Assembly: GCA_963850765.1 (NCBI GenBank)
Contig: CAWKMN010000010.1
Coordinates: 409,179 to 473,178 of the forward strand
DNA length: 64,000 nt
Source of the DNA: CAWKMN01 sp963850765
Lineage (GTDB): Bacteria > Chloroflexota > Anaerolineae > Aggregatilineales > Aggregatilineaceae
Direction: 5' to 3'
Shown here: positions 17,690 to 25,889 of the stretch, in pieces
Layout: each line of letters starts with the position of its first letter
Numbering within the stretch: position 1 is the first letter of the stretch
Program-made: the position numbers and the translations under genes
Notes under the pieces: model-generated
Databases searched by the model: none
What the model saw: the letters and a program-made list of their open reading frames with translations, nothing else
What the model was told of the DNA's origin: nothing

Positions 17690-17820
17690 AGCCTTCAGCT
17701 ATCAGCGGTCAGCCAAAATCAAAAGCTCAATCGGGATTATAGGACTGATTGCAGTAAAATATGGTACCAAACGTTTTTGCTCTTTAGCTGAAAGCTGAAC
17801 GCTGAGAGCTGAAAGCTCCT
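17690..17820. repeat. AGCTGAAAGCTGA-type repeats (family D)
   Basis: AGCTGTCAGCCTTCAGCTAT at about 17,689 and AGCTGAAAGCTGAACGCTGA at about 17,786 form an imperfect inverted pair spanning the whole gap between the peptidase and FHA genes. The same words frame 24,383-24,521. Confidence 0.6.
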
Positions 17821-17822
17821 TC

Positions 17823-18518
17823 TCACGCCCCCAACCGGAATAGAATCGTCGTTTCGCCCACGGAGATCACATACCCATCCTGCAATGGGTACGGCTCCTC
17901 GGCGGTGATCGGCACGCCGTTCACAACCGTCCCGTTGGCGCTGCCCAGGTCCTTGATCACCCAGACGCCGTCCTCCTGCATCATGATCTCGCAATGAGGA
18001 CGCGAAACGGCGCGGTCTTGCAGCGAAATATCCCAGGTGGCGTTTTTGGTCGCGCGGCCGATCCGCAGCACCGGCGTGAGGATCGGGATCTCCGCGCCTT
18101 CCTGCGGGCCGGACGTAATATTCAGCTTGGGCTGTCCGCCCGCGCCCACCGGGACGACCATCGTGCCGGTCATCTTGGCCTTTTGCTCTTCTTCTTCGGT
18201 GACGATGGCCGAGAAGTGCAGCACCGGCACATACAGCCGGATCACGTCGCCATGCATCAGTGGATACGGATCGGTCAACTGCTTATCGTTGACGAAGGTG
18301 CCGTTGGCGCTGCCGAGATCGGCCACCATGAATATCCCATCACGGAAGCTGATGACGGCATGCTGGCGTGATACGTGCCGCTCCGGGAACGGGATGGTGT
18401 TGTTCGGGCTGCGGCCGATGGTCGCGGTTGCGCCCTCCGCCAGCACATATTCGCGCATCTCGCCGGTTTCGGGATCGTCCCAGGTTACTTTTGCCAGACC
18501 CTCTGCTTGCTTGCTCAT
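17823..18518 (-). CDS. Protein with two FHA domains
   Basis: 231 residues and no membrane segment. FHA domain 1 (about 20-100) has TIGRSPNNTI, RHVSRQHAVI and DLGSANGTFVN; FHA domain 2 (about 125-228) has RIGRATKNA, RAVSRPHCEI and DLGSANGTVVNG. Both keep the Arg, Ser and Asn residues that bind phosphothreonine peptides. A linker of about 25 residues with EEEEQKAK joins them. It lies between a small zinc protein and the M50 peptidase, suggesting an adaptor in a membrane-associated complex, but no Ser/Thr kinase gene is present in the window. Confidence 0.9.
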   Translation of the reverse strand: MSKQAEGLAKVTWDDPETGEMREYVLAEGATATIGRSPNNTIPFPERHVSRQHAVISFRDGIFMVADLGSANGTFVNDKQLTDPYPLMHGDVIRLYVPVLHFSAIVTEEEEQKAKMTGTMVVPVGAGGQPKLNITSGPQEGAEIPILTPVLRIGRATKNATWDISLQDRAVSRPHCEIMMQEDGVWVIKDLGSANGTVVNGVPITAEEPYPLQDGYVISVGETTILFRLGA

Positions 18519-18531
18519 GCTTGCACCCGTG

Positions 18532-18744
18532 TCAATCCAGATACGGCATTTCGATGGGTTCGGGCTGCGGCTTGCACATGCCGCACCACACCGCGTCGGC
18601 CACCACCAGCGATTTTGGCACTTTTTTGCCGCCCACGTACACCGAAATAATATAGGTCATGGTCTTGATATGATCGCCGCACACCGCGCGCCCGCACCAC
18701 CGGCAGATCGCCTCGGCCTGTTCACCACAATGCACGCATTTCAT
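18532..18744 (-). CDS. Small zinc-finger protein
   Basis: 70 residues from the ATG at 18744, chosen because GGGGGAAA precedes it and the conserved part starts there. The N-terminus reads MKCVHCGEQAEAICRWCGRA followed by VCGDH, a treble-clef or B-box-like pattern with two CxxC pairs plus C and H, and WCGMC occurs later. Thirteen bases separate it from the FHA gene, so it is the first gene of the zinc finger-FHA-M50 run. Role unknown. Confidence 0.7.
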   Translation of the reverse strand: MKCVHCGEQAEAICRWCGRAVCGDHIKTMTYIISVYVGGKKVPKSLVVADAVWCGMCKPQPEPIEMPYLD

Positions 18745-18879
18745 AATGATTTCCCCCGATGCTGCTGAGATGAGACTGAAATCGAGTATACACCAAGCGC
18801 CGCCTAATGAGAAAATCCACCCGACGAAAATCAAAAACAGCGCGTGCGGATCGCACACGCTGCCCAATCAATCAAGTAG

Positions 18880-18899
18880 GGGCGTATTGCAATACGCCC
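18880..18899. repeat. Perfect 20-bp palindrome, family C
   Basis: GGGCGTATTGCAATACGCCC, perfectly self-complementary. A near copy (AGGGGCGTAT-GGCG-ATACGCCCCT) lies at 29,216-29,239 and a half copy at about 35,258. Too short-looped to be an obvious terminator; no T run follows. Confidence 0.85.
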
Positions 18900-18933
18900 A
18901 ATAGGTGTCAACTTAAGCGCCTATCAGCGTGTT

Positions 18934-19013
18934 GGCCCCTCCCTAAATCCCTCCCCACAGGGTGGAGAGGGACTTGCGGCGCTCCCCTTTCTCCACTTGT
19001 GGGGATAGGGGCC
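18934..19013. repeat. Palindromic repeat (family A2)
   Basis: GGCCCCTCCCTAAATCCCTC ... GGGGATAGGGGCC, with the internal GGAGAGGGACTTGCGGCGC segment shared with the copies at 6,521 and 41,570. Followed by AAAAAGTGCATAACGGGTTC, also a recurrent flank. Confidence 0.85.
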
Positions 19014-19039
19014 AAAAAGTGCATAACGGGTTCTAGCAA

Positions 19040-20050
19040 TCACCGGCGCGCGATTTGCGTGTCGCGTTCGCGGGGCAGGTTGTACCACACCTGATCCAGA
19101 TAGTCCCGCACTTCGTCATCCAGCGCCAGATCGACTCCCTGTAAGCTGTCCTCCAGCTGCTCCGGGCGACTGGCACCGACGATCGCGCTGGTCACGGCCG
19201 GCTGCTGCAGCACCCAGGCCAGTGCCACGTGAGTCAGGCTCATATCGCGCGGTGCCAGGAATTGCTTGAGCGCCTCGACCTCCTCAAACACGGCGTCTTT
19301 CCAGTAGCGCTTGCGGTAGAGCTCACCGCTGTTCGCCAGCGCAAAGCGAGTCCCCTGCTGCAAATCCTGGCCTTTCTGGTAACGGCCTGTCAGCATGCCG
19401 CCGGCCAGCGGGTTATAGACGATCACGCCGACGCCCTGAGACTGGCAGAGAGGCAGGATTTCGTCCTCAATCATGCGGAACAGGATATTGTAGCGCGGCT
19501 GGTCGCACTCGAAGCGCGCCAGGTTGAATTTGTCGCTGGTCCACAGCGCTTCGGCAAGCGGCCAGGCCTGGTAATTCGAGCAGCCGATATAGCGCACTTT
19601 GCCCGCTTTCACGAGGTCGTCCAGCGCGCGGAGTGTTTCCTCGATAGGCGTGGCAGGATCGGGCCAGTGCATCTGATAGAGGTCGATGAACTCGGTTTGC
19701 AGGCGCTTCAGGCTGGCCTCGCACGCACTGATAATATGCCGGCGGCTGAGACCCTCATCGTTGGGATCGGAACCCATCGCACCGCGGCATTTTGTCGCCA
19801 GCACAATCCGCTCGCGCGCCCCGCGCTGCTTGAGCCAGTTGCCGACAATCGTTTCCGTTGACCCGACCTGCTCCAGACTGCCGCCGAGCGGGTATACGTC
19901 GGCGGTGTCGAAAAAATTGACCCCGGCACGGTCGGCAATATCCATGATGGCGAAGGCTGTCTGCTCGTCCGCCTGATTGCCAAAGGTCATCGTACCCAGG
20001 CAGATTTCGCTGACCTTGAGCCCAGTACGGCCTAACCGTTTGATTTTCAT
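19040..20050 (-). CDS. Aldo/keto reductase
   Basis: 336 residues, NADPH-dependent oxidoreductase with a TIM barrel. The catalytic tetrad can be read: Asp in FFDTADVYPLGG, the Lys in VLATKCRGAMG, Tyr in the same DVY segment, and His in LYQMHWPDP. The cofactor-binding C-terminus has TSAIVGASRPEQLEDSL. The MKIKRLGRTGLKVSEICLGT start fits the YghZ/IolS-type family; the frame could begin three codons earlier at a GTG. Substrate unknown. It stands between two palindromic repeats and is probably transcribed alone. Confidence 0.92.
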   Translation of the reverse strand: MKIKRLGRTGLKVSEICLGTMTFGNQADEQTAFAIMDIADRAGVNFFDTADVYPLGGSLEQVGSTETIVGNWLKQRGARERIVLATKCRGAMGSDPNDEGLSRRHIISACEASLKRLQTEFIDLYQMHWPDPATPIEETLRALDDLVKAGKVRYIGCSNYQAWPLAEALWTSDKFNLARFECDQPRYNILFRMIEDEILPLCQSQGVGVIVYNPLAGGMLTGRYQKGQDLQQGTRFALANSGELYRKRYWKDAVFEEVEALKQFLAPRDMSLTHVALAWVLQQPAVTSAIVGASRPEQLEDSLQGVDLALDDEVRDYLDQVWYNLPRERDTQIARR

Positions 20051-20116
20051 GTGCTCCACTCCACGAGAAATGTCTTGCTCAATTGGCCGGCGTTGAAAAG
20101 GGGTTTTTCCCGCGCG

Positions 20117-20211
20117 TTTACCCTTCCCTCAATCCCCCCGTAGACGGAGAGGGATCAGAAACGCTCCCCTTTCTCCGCGTAGGTGAAAAGGGGGCGGGAG
20201 ATAGGGGTAAA
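20117..20211. repeat. Palindromic repeat (family A2)
   Basis: TTTACCCTTCCCTCAATCCC ... GCGGGAGATAGGGGTAA with internal CGGAGAGGGATCAGAAACGC. It ends just before the stop of the zinc-ribbon gene at 20,218, so it may double as a transcription end between converging or tandem units. Confidence 0.8.
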
Positions 20212-20217
20212 AATGCA

Positions 20218-20688
20218 TCAGGTGCTCAACGGCTGATTACACGATGCGCAGGTGGTAACTCCCGCCGCATACGTCAGCCCGCACGACTCGCACGTCTTAC
20301 GACCGGCGGCCAGATGCGGATTGATCAGGCTCAGCACCACGTCCCGATCCAGGCCCGCGGCGGTCAGGTCCCGCATCAGGAACTCGACCGGCACCCCGCT
20401 TTTCAGCCGGTCCGGCACGGTGTTGATCATCTGCGCCACGTTCGCGGACTGCGCGCGCGACGGGACAGGCCCCTTCTGGTTCAGCACCGACATTTCAAAA
20501 GCTGTTTTGCACGTCTGGCATTCGATGAACTCGCCAATCGTTCCCATCGGAATAATCGGGACAAAGTACAGCGCGAAATAACGCGACGCCCGTTTGTGCA
20601 GATAACTGCGCTGAGCCTGACACCGGGGGCAAAAGAACTTGCCGTCCCCGAGCACCTTATGCCGGACGCGCGTGCCAAAGATAATCAT
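20218..20688 (-). CDS. Zinc-ribbon protein, unknown function
   Basis: 156 residues. An N-terminal zinc ribbon (FCPRCQAQRSY ... ECQTCKTAFE, about residues 19-65) encloses a hydrophobic stretch RYFALYFVPIIPMGTIGEF, as in the zinc_ribbon family of small membrane-associated proteins. A helical middle with an LKSGVPVEFLMRDLTAAGLD segment is followed by a second ribbon, KTCESCGLTYAAGVTTCASC. It follows dnaN by 11 bases on the same strand and may be cotranscribed. Function not known. Confidence 0.75.
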   Translation of the reverse strand: MIIFGTRVRHKVLGDGKFFCPRCQAQRSYLHKRASRYFALYFVPIIPMGTIGEFIECQTCKTAFEMSVLNQKGPVPSRAQSANVAQMINTVPDRLKSGVPVEFLMRDLTAAGLDRDVVLSLINPHLAAGRKTCESCGLTYAAGVTTCASCNQPLST

Positions 20689-20699
20689 GCTGGCCGCCC

Positions 20700-21837
20700 T
20701 TAGCGCCCGGTGGACATCGGCATGATGACGTGGATAAAGTCATCACGCCCGGCCGGATGCACCACGCCCGGCGCCGTGGGGCCGCTGGTTTCGATCACGA
20801 CCTGTTCTTCGCGGATCACGTTCAGCACGTCGATCAGGTAGCGGATATTAAACGCGATCTCGATGCTCTTGCCCGAGATGCTGGCGTCGATCGGCGCTTC
20901 GGCGTCGCCTTTTTCCTGCGACTGCCCCGCCACCGTGACGCGGCCCGGCACGCTGGGCGATTCGCTCGGCTCGATCATGATCTTGGCGGTGTTGGCCGAG
21001 TCCTTGGCAAAGACCTCTGAACTCTTGCACGCGGCCAGCAGGTCATCCGTGTAGGCCAGGATGCTGGTTTCGTAGCCGCGCGGGATGATCGCCTCGTAAT
21101 CCGGGAATTTGCCCTCGATCAATTGCGAGACGACCACGGTACTGCGCAGCCCAAACATGACCTGCCCGCGCCCATCCGGCAAGCCGATCAGGACTTCTTC
21201 ATCCTCATCGGAGATGATGCGGCTGAGTTCTTGCAGCGTGCGCGACGGTACGATCAGCGGTTCGCGATCGCCCGCGCTCATCTCAAGCTCGGTGGTCCGC
21301 ACCGACAGCCGGTAGCCATCCGCCGACGGCCAGCGTCAGCACATCGCCCTCGAAGCGCATCAGGATTCCGGTCAGGATGGGGCGGTTGTCTTCTTTGGCG
21401 GCGGCAAAAACCACCTGATCGATCATTTCTTTGAACACGTCGCCCTTGACGGCGATGGCGTGCTCCGCGTCGAATTCAGGCACGCGCGGGAACTCCGTCG
21501 CATCCATGCCCTTGATATTGGCCGACTTCGCCCCGCAGCGCAGATGCATGGTCAGCGTGCGCACATCCAGGTCAATATCGACGCGCTCGGGGGGCAGGGT
21601 GGCGACCAGTTCTTGCAGCGTCTTGGCCGGGACCGTAATCGATCCATCCTGCTCAACCTTCGCCCCGATCCAGGCGGTGATGCCCAGTTCCAGATTGGTG
21701 GCGGAAAGCTGCAAGCGCGCATCATCCGTCGAGAGCAGCACATTGGCCAGAATCGGCAGTGTCGGGCGGCTCTGGATGGCCCGGCTGACGGTTGCCAACC
21801 CTTTATAAAGGTTCTCTTGCAAAACCGATACACGCAT
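20700..21837 (-). CDS. dnaN: DNA polymerase III beta subunit (sliding clamp), one frameshift
   Basis: The ring clamp that tethers the replicative polymerase. Start MRVSVLQENLYKGLATVSRA at 21837 with an AGGAGA ribosome site; the three clamp domains follow, with the family marker TLPILANVLL near 31-40 and a C-terminus DFIHVIMPMSTGR of the usual M-P-M type. The frame breaks near 21,312: dropping one base turns AVGGWLPAVGADH into AADGYRLSVRTTE, the expected domain 2 sequence. Since the clamp is essential, this is almost surely a sequence error. dnaA, dnaN's usual neighbour, is not here. A TATAAT on the minus strand at 21,901-21,906 could be the promoter. Confidence 0.92.
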
Positions 21838-21900
21838 TGGACATTCTCCTGCCAGCATTGCGTGACATAATCATGAGCTAGTCAGTTAATTGGTCTCCTG

Positions 21901-21929
21901 ATTATACCGTGTTTCGCCTCAAAAATCTA
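21901..21929 (-). promoter_or_regulatory. Possible dnaN promoter
   Basis: On the minus strand TATAAT (21,906-21,901) is preceded at 17 bases by a weak -35 TAGATT (21,929-21,924). It lies about 65 bases before the dnaN start and overlaps the end of the lipoprotein gene. Weak -35, so only tentative. Confidence 0.4.
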
Positions 21930-22757
21930 ACATCCGTTCGGAATCGAAATATTAGGGGCGATATTCAGATCGGAAATACTGAGTTCGTAGCGCAGATACA
22001 GCGTGCCCGATACCGGTTTTGGCTCGGCCTGATCGGCCCACAGCAGGGTCACACGCTCGACGGACGCGGTCACGGTGTAGAGCAGCACGGCGTTCAGATC
22101 GGGCGCGGCCCACAGATCCGCGGCCAGCGCCACGACGCTGTCGGGCGTGCGGTGGATGGCCGGCAAACGCACATCACTGGGGGTAAATGTGTACAGCCAG
22201 ACGGGGTGGCCCTCGATCTCCTGGCGGTGCCCGGTGTAAACGGCCTTGCTCACGCCGCCGATCAACTGCCCCGCGCCGAGATCCGCCACGGCCGCGCCGC
22301 TGGTCTCGTCATGAGAGCAGCGCCCGTTAATATCGACCACATAATAGTCATTGCTGAAGCGGACGCCTTCCAGCTTCAGCAGAACTTCATTCGATAATAA
22401 GGCGTTGCCTTCCGCCGACAACAGCACGCGCTGGGCCTGCCCGATCTCGTTGACCTGGACCACCGCCTCAAACTCCCCGGCCGCTGGTTCTCCCGTCTCA
22501 CTGTAAGTCCCCTCAAAGCTGCCTGTTACGGTGTAGGTCCAACTCTGGTGATGTTCCGGCAGCAGCCGGTCAATCGGATCGAGTGCCAGCGTCTCCCACC
22601 CGGCCGGCGGCGCGTTCTCCTGCAAAAATCGCTCGGTGGGCAGACGCGTGAGATCCACCACGGTGGGCACCGGCTGATCGGCTTCGGGGGAGGTACATCC
22701 ACCCAAACTCAATACGACGATCAGAACCCAACCCAACAATATTTCAACGCGGCGCAT
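21927..22757 (-). CDS. Lipoprotein, unknown function
   Basis: 276 residues. A lipoprotein signal MRRVEILLGWVLIVVLSLGGC with lipobox LGGC at Cys21 anchors it outside the membrane. The rest is a beta-rich domain of the LolA/LppX-like kind (WTYTVTGSFEGTYSE, FSNDYYVVDINGRC, VWLYTFTPSDV), in which a concave sheet often binds lipids. Such proteins are common in Chloroflexota. Family assignment is a guess from the strand pattern; the lipobox is clear. Confidence 0.7.
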   Translation of the reverse strand: MRRVEILLGWVLIVVLSLGGCTSPEADQPVPTVVDLTRLPTERFLQENAPPAGWETLALDPIDRLLPEHHQSWTYTVTGSFEGTYSETGEPAAGEFEAVVQVNEIGQAQRVLLSAEGNALLSNEVLLKLEGVRFSNDYYVVDINGRCSHDETSGAAVADLGAGQLIGGVSKAVYTGHRQEIEGHPVWLYTFTPSDVRLPAIHRTPDSVVALAADLWAAPDLNAVLLYTVTASVERVTLLWADQAEPKPVSGTLYLRYELSISDLNIAPNISIPNGC

Positions 22758-23098
22758 AGCCGATTCCTTTCCTCCGGGAGCACGTATCTCATTATACTGT
22801 TTTGCCGGGTAATGACCAGCCCAACGCGGGCAGCATAGGAATTTCGCGCGAAATTTCTCCGCAGGCTGGCAAATATCTTCTTAGGAAACTAAATATATGA
22901 TCTGATTTCAGAGAAGTAAAGGCATAGATATATAGTTTCTTGCTGAAATGTAGTGCTGCTAATATAATAGATCACCAGACTTAGCAATAAGTCTAAGGGG
23001 GTGGTGTGAAAAGAGTCATGGTTGGCAAAGCGTCCGTGCTCTGGCATAATTGCTTATTCACGGCTGCATGAGCCATATCGTACATTTAAGGATAACTT
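22758..23098. promoter_or_regulatory. AT-rich regulatory region before the SARP-like gene
   Basis: 341-bp divergent intergenic region, clearly richer in A/T than its surroundings. A stem-loop with a 7-bp stem AGACTTA/TAAGTCT and GCAA loop sits at 22,977-22,994. A promoter on the plus strand, TTGGCA (23,022-23,027), 17 bases, CATAAT (23,045-23,050), would start transcription near 23,057, giving a 42-base leader with AAGGATAA before the ATG at 23,099. Confidence 0.55.
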
Positions 23099-24379
23099 AT
23101 GACTACCCTTCAACCTACTCTCGAGGTAACCGCTAAAACCTCGTATCCTGACTTCGTTAACCAGATCGACGATAAACCCATTGCGCTGATCTACCCGCGG
23201 CACCGCAGCCCCGGGGCCCTGGTATCCATGTTCCTGGAATACTACCAGCAGAACATCATTTACTATAATCTCGACCAGGAGCATACGACGCTGAACAACT
23301 GGTTGAGCATGATGTTCAGCGCTGACGTCTTCCCGCCCGACTTTGGGACGCAGACGCGGGCCGCCATCAAGGCACGGGCCAACCCCGAAGATCTTGCCAG
23401 CGCATTCGCCGACGACCTGGGCGACCTGCGCTCGGATCTGTTTGTGCTTCTGCTCGACGGGTTTGATAACCTGGAGATGGACGACACGGCGGATCATTTC
23501 TTCCGCGCCCTGCCCCGCCTGCTGCCCAGGCACGCGCGGATCGTGATCAACGCGCGGCTGCTCGATTTGCAGCCGTGGAACGATCTGATCCTGCGGGGTG
23601 AGGCCGTGGTCGTGGGCGCGAATACCGCTCTGAGCGGCGGCATCTATGGCAATGATCCCAAGCTCGGCCAGCTTGAAGTTTATGCGCTGTCCGGCGGGCA
23701 CGTATATGTGGACGGCCACCCCGTGACCAGTTGGGACGGTTCTCTGCCCCGCCACCTGTTCTACTATTTTGTCGATCATCCCATGGTCACGCGAGACGAA
23801 ATCTTCTCCGTCTTCTGGCCCAAAATGTCGATCAAAGAAGCCACCAATGTGTTCCATGTCACCAAGCGGAAAATCAGTGAGCGGCTCGGCCACGAACTGA
23901 CCAGTTACTCCGGCGGCTTTTACGTGCATTCGCCCCGCCTCTCGATCCACTATGACGCGGCGATCTTTGAAAACGCGGTAAATCAGGCCATCGAGGATGA
24001 AGCGAACGCCCCAGCCCACTGGTACAAGGCCGTGCAGCTTTACCGCTCCGATTTCCTGCCGTATGTGCATACCCCGTGGGTGCAGGAACGGCGTGAGGCG
24101 CTGAAGAATCGCTACGCCCAGGCGTTGATTGGCCTGGGGCGGCTGCATCGCGGGCTGAATGAGTACGATCAGGCGTTGGGTTATCTGCTGCGCGCGCTGA
24201 GCCAAAAACCAGACTGGGAAGATGTCCACCAGGATGTGATGATGATTTATGCGCAGCAGGGCCGCCAGGAAGACCTCATCGCCCAATACAAGCAGTTAGA
24301 GAAGACGCTGAAAGCCATGTTTGGCATCCAGCCGTCGAAGGATACCCGCCGGTTGTACGAGGCGCTCTCCGCTCTCTAG
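23099..24379 (+). CDS. SARP-like transcriptional regulator with degenerate ATPase domain
   Basis: 426 residues. The first 180 resemble the second half of a STAND/MalT-type ATPase domain: a Walker B-like LFVLLLDGFDNLE and the ARIVINAR sensor segment are present, but the place of the P-loop reads ALIYPRHRSPGALVSM, without GKT/S. A winged-helix DNA-binding domain follows (about 195-300: HPMVTRDEIFSVFWP, NVFHVTKRKISERLG), then a bacterial transcriptional activation domain of TPR-like helices (YKAVQLYRSDFLPY ... GQPSKDTRRLYEAL type end). This order is that of SARP-family regulators. Nothing nearby indicates its targets. Confidence 0.8.
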   Translation: MTTLQPTLEVTAKTSYPDFVNQIDDKPIALIYPRHRSPGALVSMFLEYYQQNIIYYNLDQEHTTLNNWLSMMFSADVFPPDFGTQTRAAIKARANPEDLASAFADDLGDLRSDLFVLLLDGFDNLEMDDTADHFFRALPRLLPRHARIVINARLLDLQPWNDLILRGEAVVVGANTALSGGIYGNDPKLGQLEVYALSGGHVYVDGHPVTSWDGSLPRHLFYYFVDHPMVTRDEIFSVFWPKMSIKEATNVFHVTKRKISERLGHELTSYSGGFYVHSPRLSIHYDAAIFENAVNQAIEDEANAPAHWYKAVQLYRSDFLPYVHTPWVQERREALKNRYAQALIGLGRLHRGLNEYDQALGYLLRALSQKPDWEDVHQDVMMIYAQQGRQEDLIAQYKQLEKTLKAMFGIQPSKDTRRLYEALSAL

Positions 24380-24382
24380 GAC

Positions 24383-24521
24383 AAGCGGTCAGCTTTCAGC
24401 GCTCAGCTTTCAGCTAAAAATGAACGGCATTGGGCGCTTGGGAGAGCATCGCTGAAAAAAATGATTAACCGATCACTTCTTTAGCTTTTGCTCGTAGCTG
24501 ACTGCTGATAGCTGACCGCTT
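24383..24521. repeat. Inverted repeat element (family D)
   Basis: Ends AAGCGGTCAGCTTTCAGCG and CTGATAGCTGACCGCTT are reverse complements with a few mismatches, about 139 bp in all, non-coding inside. Same word family as 17,690-17,820. It could be a small non-autonomous element. Confidence 0.65.
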
Positions 24522-24575
24522 CTTTTAACAGCGCCGCTCATCACGGCGTTGTTTTGTTACGGAGACTCACGCAGC

Positions 24576-25157
24576 ATGCCACGCGCCACCGAACCCGCCA
24601 AGATCGTCCGCCGGATTACGCTCGGCGCTGAGACACTCACCCTGGAAGTCACCCGCGACCGGCGGCTTCAGAAGACCGTCCGCTGGCAGGTCAATCACGA
24701 TACCATCCAGGTGCGCGCGCCGGAACACATGGCCGCGCATGACCTGGATCGGATGCTGGATGACATTGTCGAGCGCGTGCGCAAACAGCGGATCCGGGCG
24801 CACCAGCAGAACGACGGTGAGCTTGAACAGCGCGCCCGCGCCATCAATCGCCAGTATTTCGGCGGCGAGCTGGCCTGGCATACGATCCGGTGGGTGAGCA
24901 ATATGGCCCGGCGGCTGGGAAGCTGCACGCACGGCGGCTCGACCGACGGCGATATTCGCATCAGCGAGCGGATCAAAGCGTGGCCCACCTATGTGGTCGA
25001 TTACGTCATCGCGCACGAACTCGCCCACCGCAAGTATCCCAACCACAGCGCGGACTTTTGGGAGTACCTCTCTCGCTATCCCCACACCGAACGCGCCAGG
25101 GGGTTTATCCACGGCGTGGCCTTCGCGCAGGGCGATGATCCCGACAGCCTGTTATAA
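24576..25157 (+). CDS. YgjP/WLM-type metallopeptidase-like protein (DUF45)
   Basis: 193 residues. The zinc motif HELAH occurs in YVIAHELAHRKYPNHSADFW (near 152-171), with the trailing H and W typical of the DUF45/SprT-like group; RLGSCTHGGSTDGDIRISER just before it is the other conserved family element. Upstream helices carry VRKQRIRAHQQ. The start at ATG 24,576 excludes nine codons of upstream frame that contain no conserved sequence. Biological role unknown; related proteins are paired with type I restriction genes or stand alone, as here. Confidence 0.85.
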   Translation: MPRATEPAKIVRRITLGAETLTLEVTRDRRLQKTVRWQVNHDTIQVRAPEHMAAHDLDRMLDDIVERVRKQRIRAHQQNDGELEQRARAINRQYFGGELAWHTIRWVSNMARRLGSCTHGGSTDGDIRISERIKAWPTYVVDYVIAHELAHRKYPNHSADFWEYLSRYPHTERARGFIHGVAFAQGDDPDSLL

Positions 25158-25196
25158 TGGGCCCCGCGTGTATTCGATTAGAAGGAGCGAGTGGTT

Positions 25197-25661
25197 ATGC
25201 CTGAAACCCCACAGGAACGCCAGGAGCGTATGCGCGCCGAGATGCGCCAGCGTGCCGGGCTGTTCAAAAAACTGGTCGATGAGTTTGGTCCGCGCGTCCT
25301 CGAGGTGGTCCAGCAGCAGGTGATCGATGGTGCTCGGACGCAGTTCGCGAACATGCCGCTGCCAAAACGCGATCTGAATGCCGTGATCGCTCTGTGGGAG
25401 AGCGCCGGGGGTGATGTGGAATTCACGATCGAAGAGCGCACACCAGAGCACCTGAAATTCCGCGCGACGTGGTGCATCTGGGCGGACGAGATGCGCAAGC
25501 AGGACGCCGCCGAGATCGGAAATGCCTTTTACTGCTGCTTTGATTATGGCTTCTGCCAGGGACTGAATCCGGCCATCCGGTTCACCCGCACCCAAACCCT
25601 GATGAACGGCGATGACTGCTGCGATCACGCCTATGATCTGAGCGGGGCGGACAAAGGCTAA
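25197..25661 (+). CDS. L-2-amino-thiazoline-4-carboxylic acid hydrolase family protein
   Basis: 154 residues, no signal peptide. The C-terminal half has the family pattern FRATWCIWADEMRK ... AFYCCFDYGFCQGL ... RTQTLMNGDDCCDHAY, where the closing DxCxH motif is conserved. The named member hydrolyses ATC to S-carbamoyl-cysteine in cysteine synthesis, but most family proteins have unknown substrates. AAGGAG at 25,182 sets the ATG at 25,197 as start; a GTG at 25,191 is less well spaced. The preceding peptidase gene ends 39 bases upstream on the same strand, with a TATAAT at 25,153 between. Confidence 0.8.
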   Translation: MPETPQERQERMRAEMRQRAGLFKKLVDEFGPRVLEVVQQQVIDGARTQFANMPLPKRDLNAVIALWESAGGDVEFTIEERTPEHLKFRATWCIWADEMRKQDAAEIGNAFYCCFDYGFCQGLNPAIRFTRTQTLMNGDDCCDHAYDLSGADKG

Positions 25662-25672
25662 TCTACCACGTT

Positions 25673-25826
25673 GGTTACCCCTCCCTAAATCCCTCCCCGC
25701 ACGCGGAGAGGGACTTGAAACGCGTCCGGTTGCAGACGCGCCTCCCTGTCTCCGCATCAGGGGAAAGGGGACGGGGGATAGGGGTTAATTCGGAAAACGG
25801 GCGGGTTTGTTAACCCGCCCCTACAC
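25673..25826. repeat. Family A2 palindromic repeat followed by family B palindrome
   Basis: GTTACCCCTCCCTAAATCCC ... GATAGGGGTTAA at 25,673-25,787 with an insert CGTCCGGTTGCAGACGCGCC in the middle, then ACGGGCGGGTTTGTTAACCC at 25,798-25,825. Fills the convergent gap between the ATC hydrolase and DnaJ-like genes. Confidence 0.85.
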
Positions 25827-25889
25827 ATGCCTCTTCCTCAAGAAATCTCGGCGTCCTCGGCGTCTGTGCGGTTCAACCTCTTTAGCCGC

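Noticed and set aside
20700..21837. dnaN as a real pseudogene
   Set aside because: The clamp is essential and one base restores the full family sequence, in a window full of similar one-base errors.
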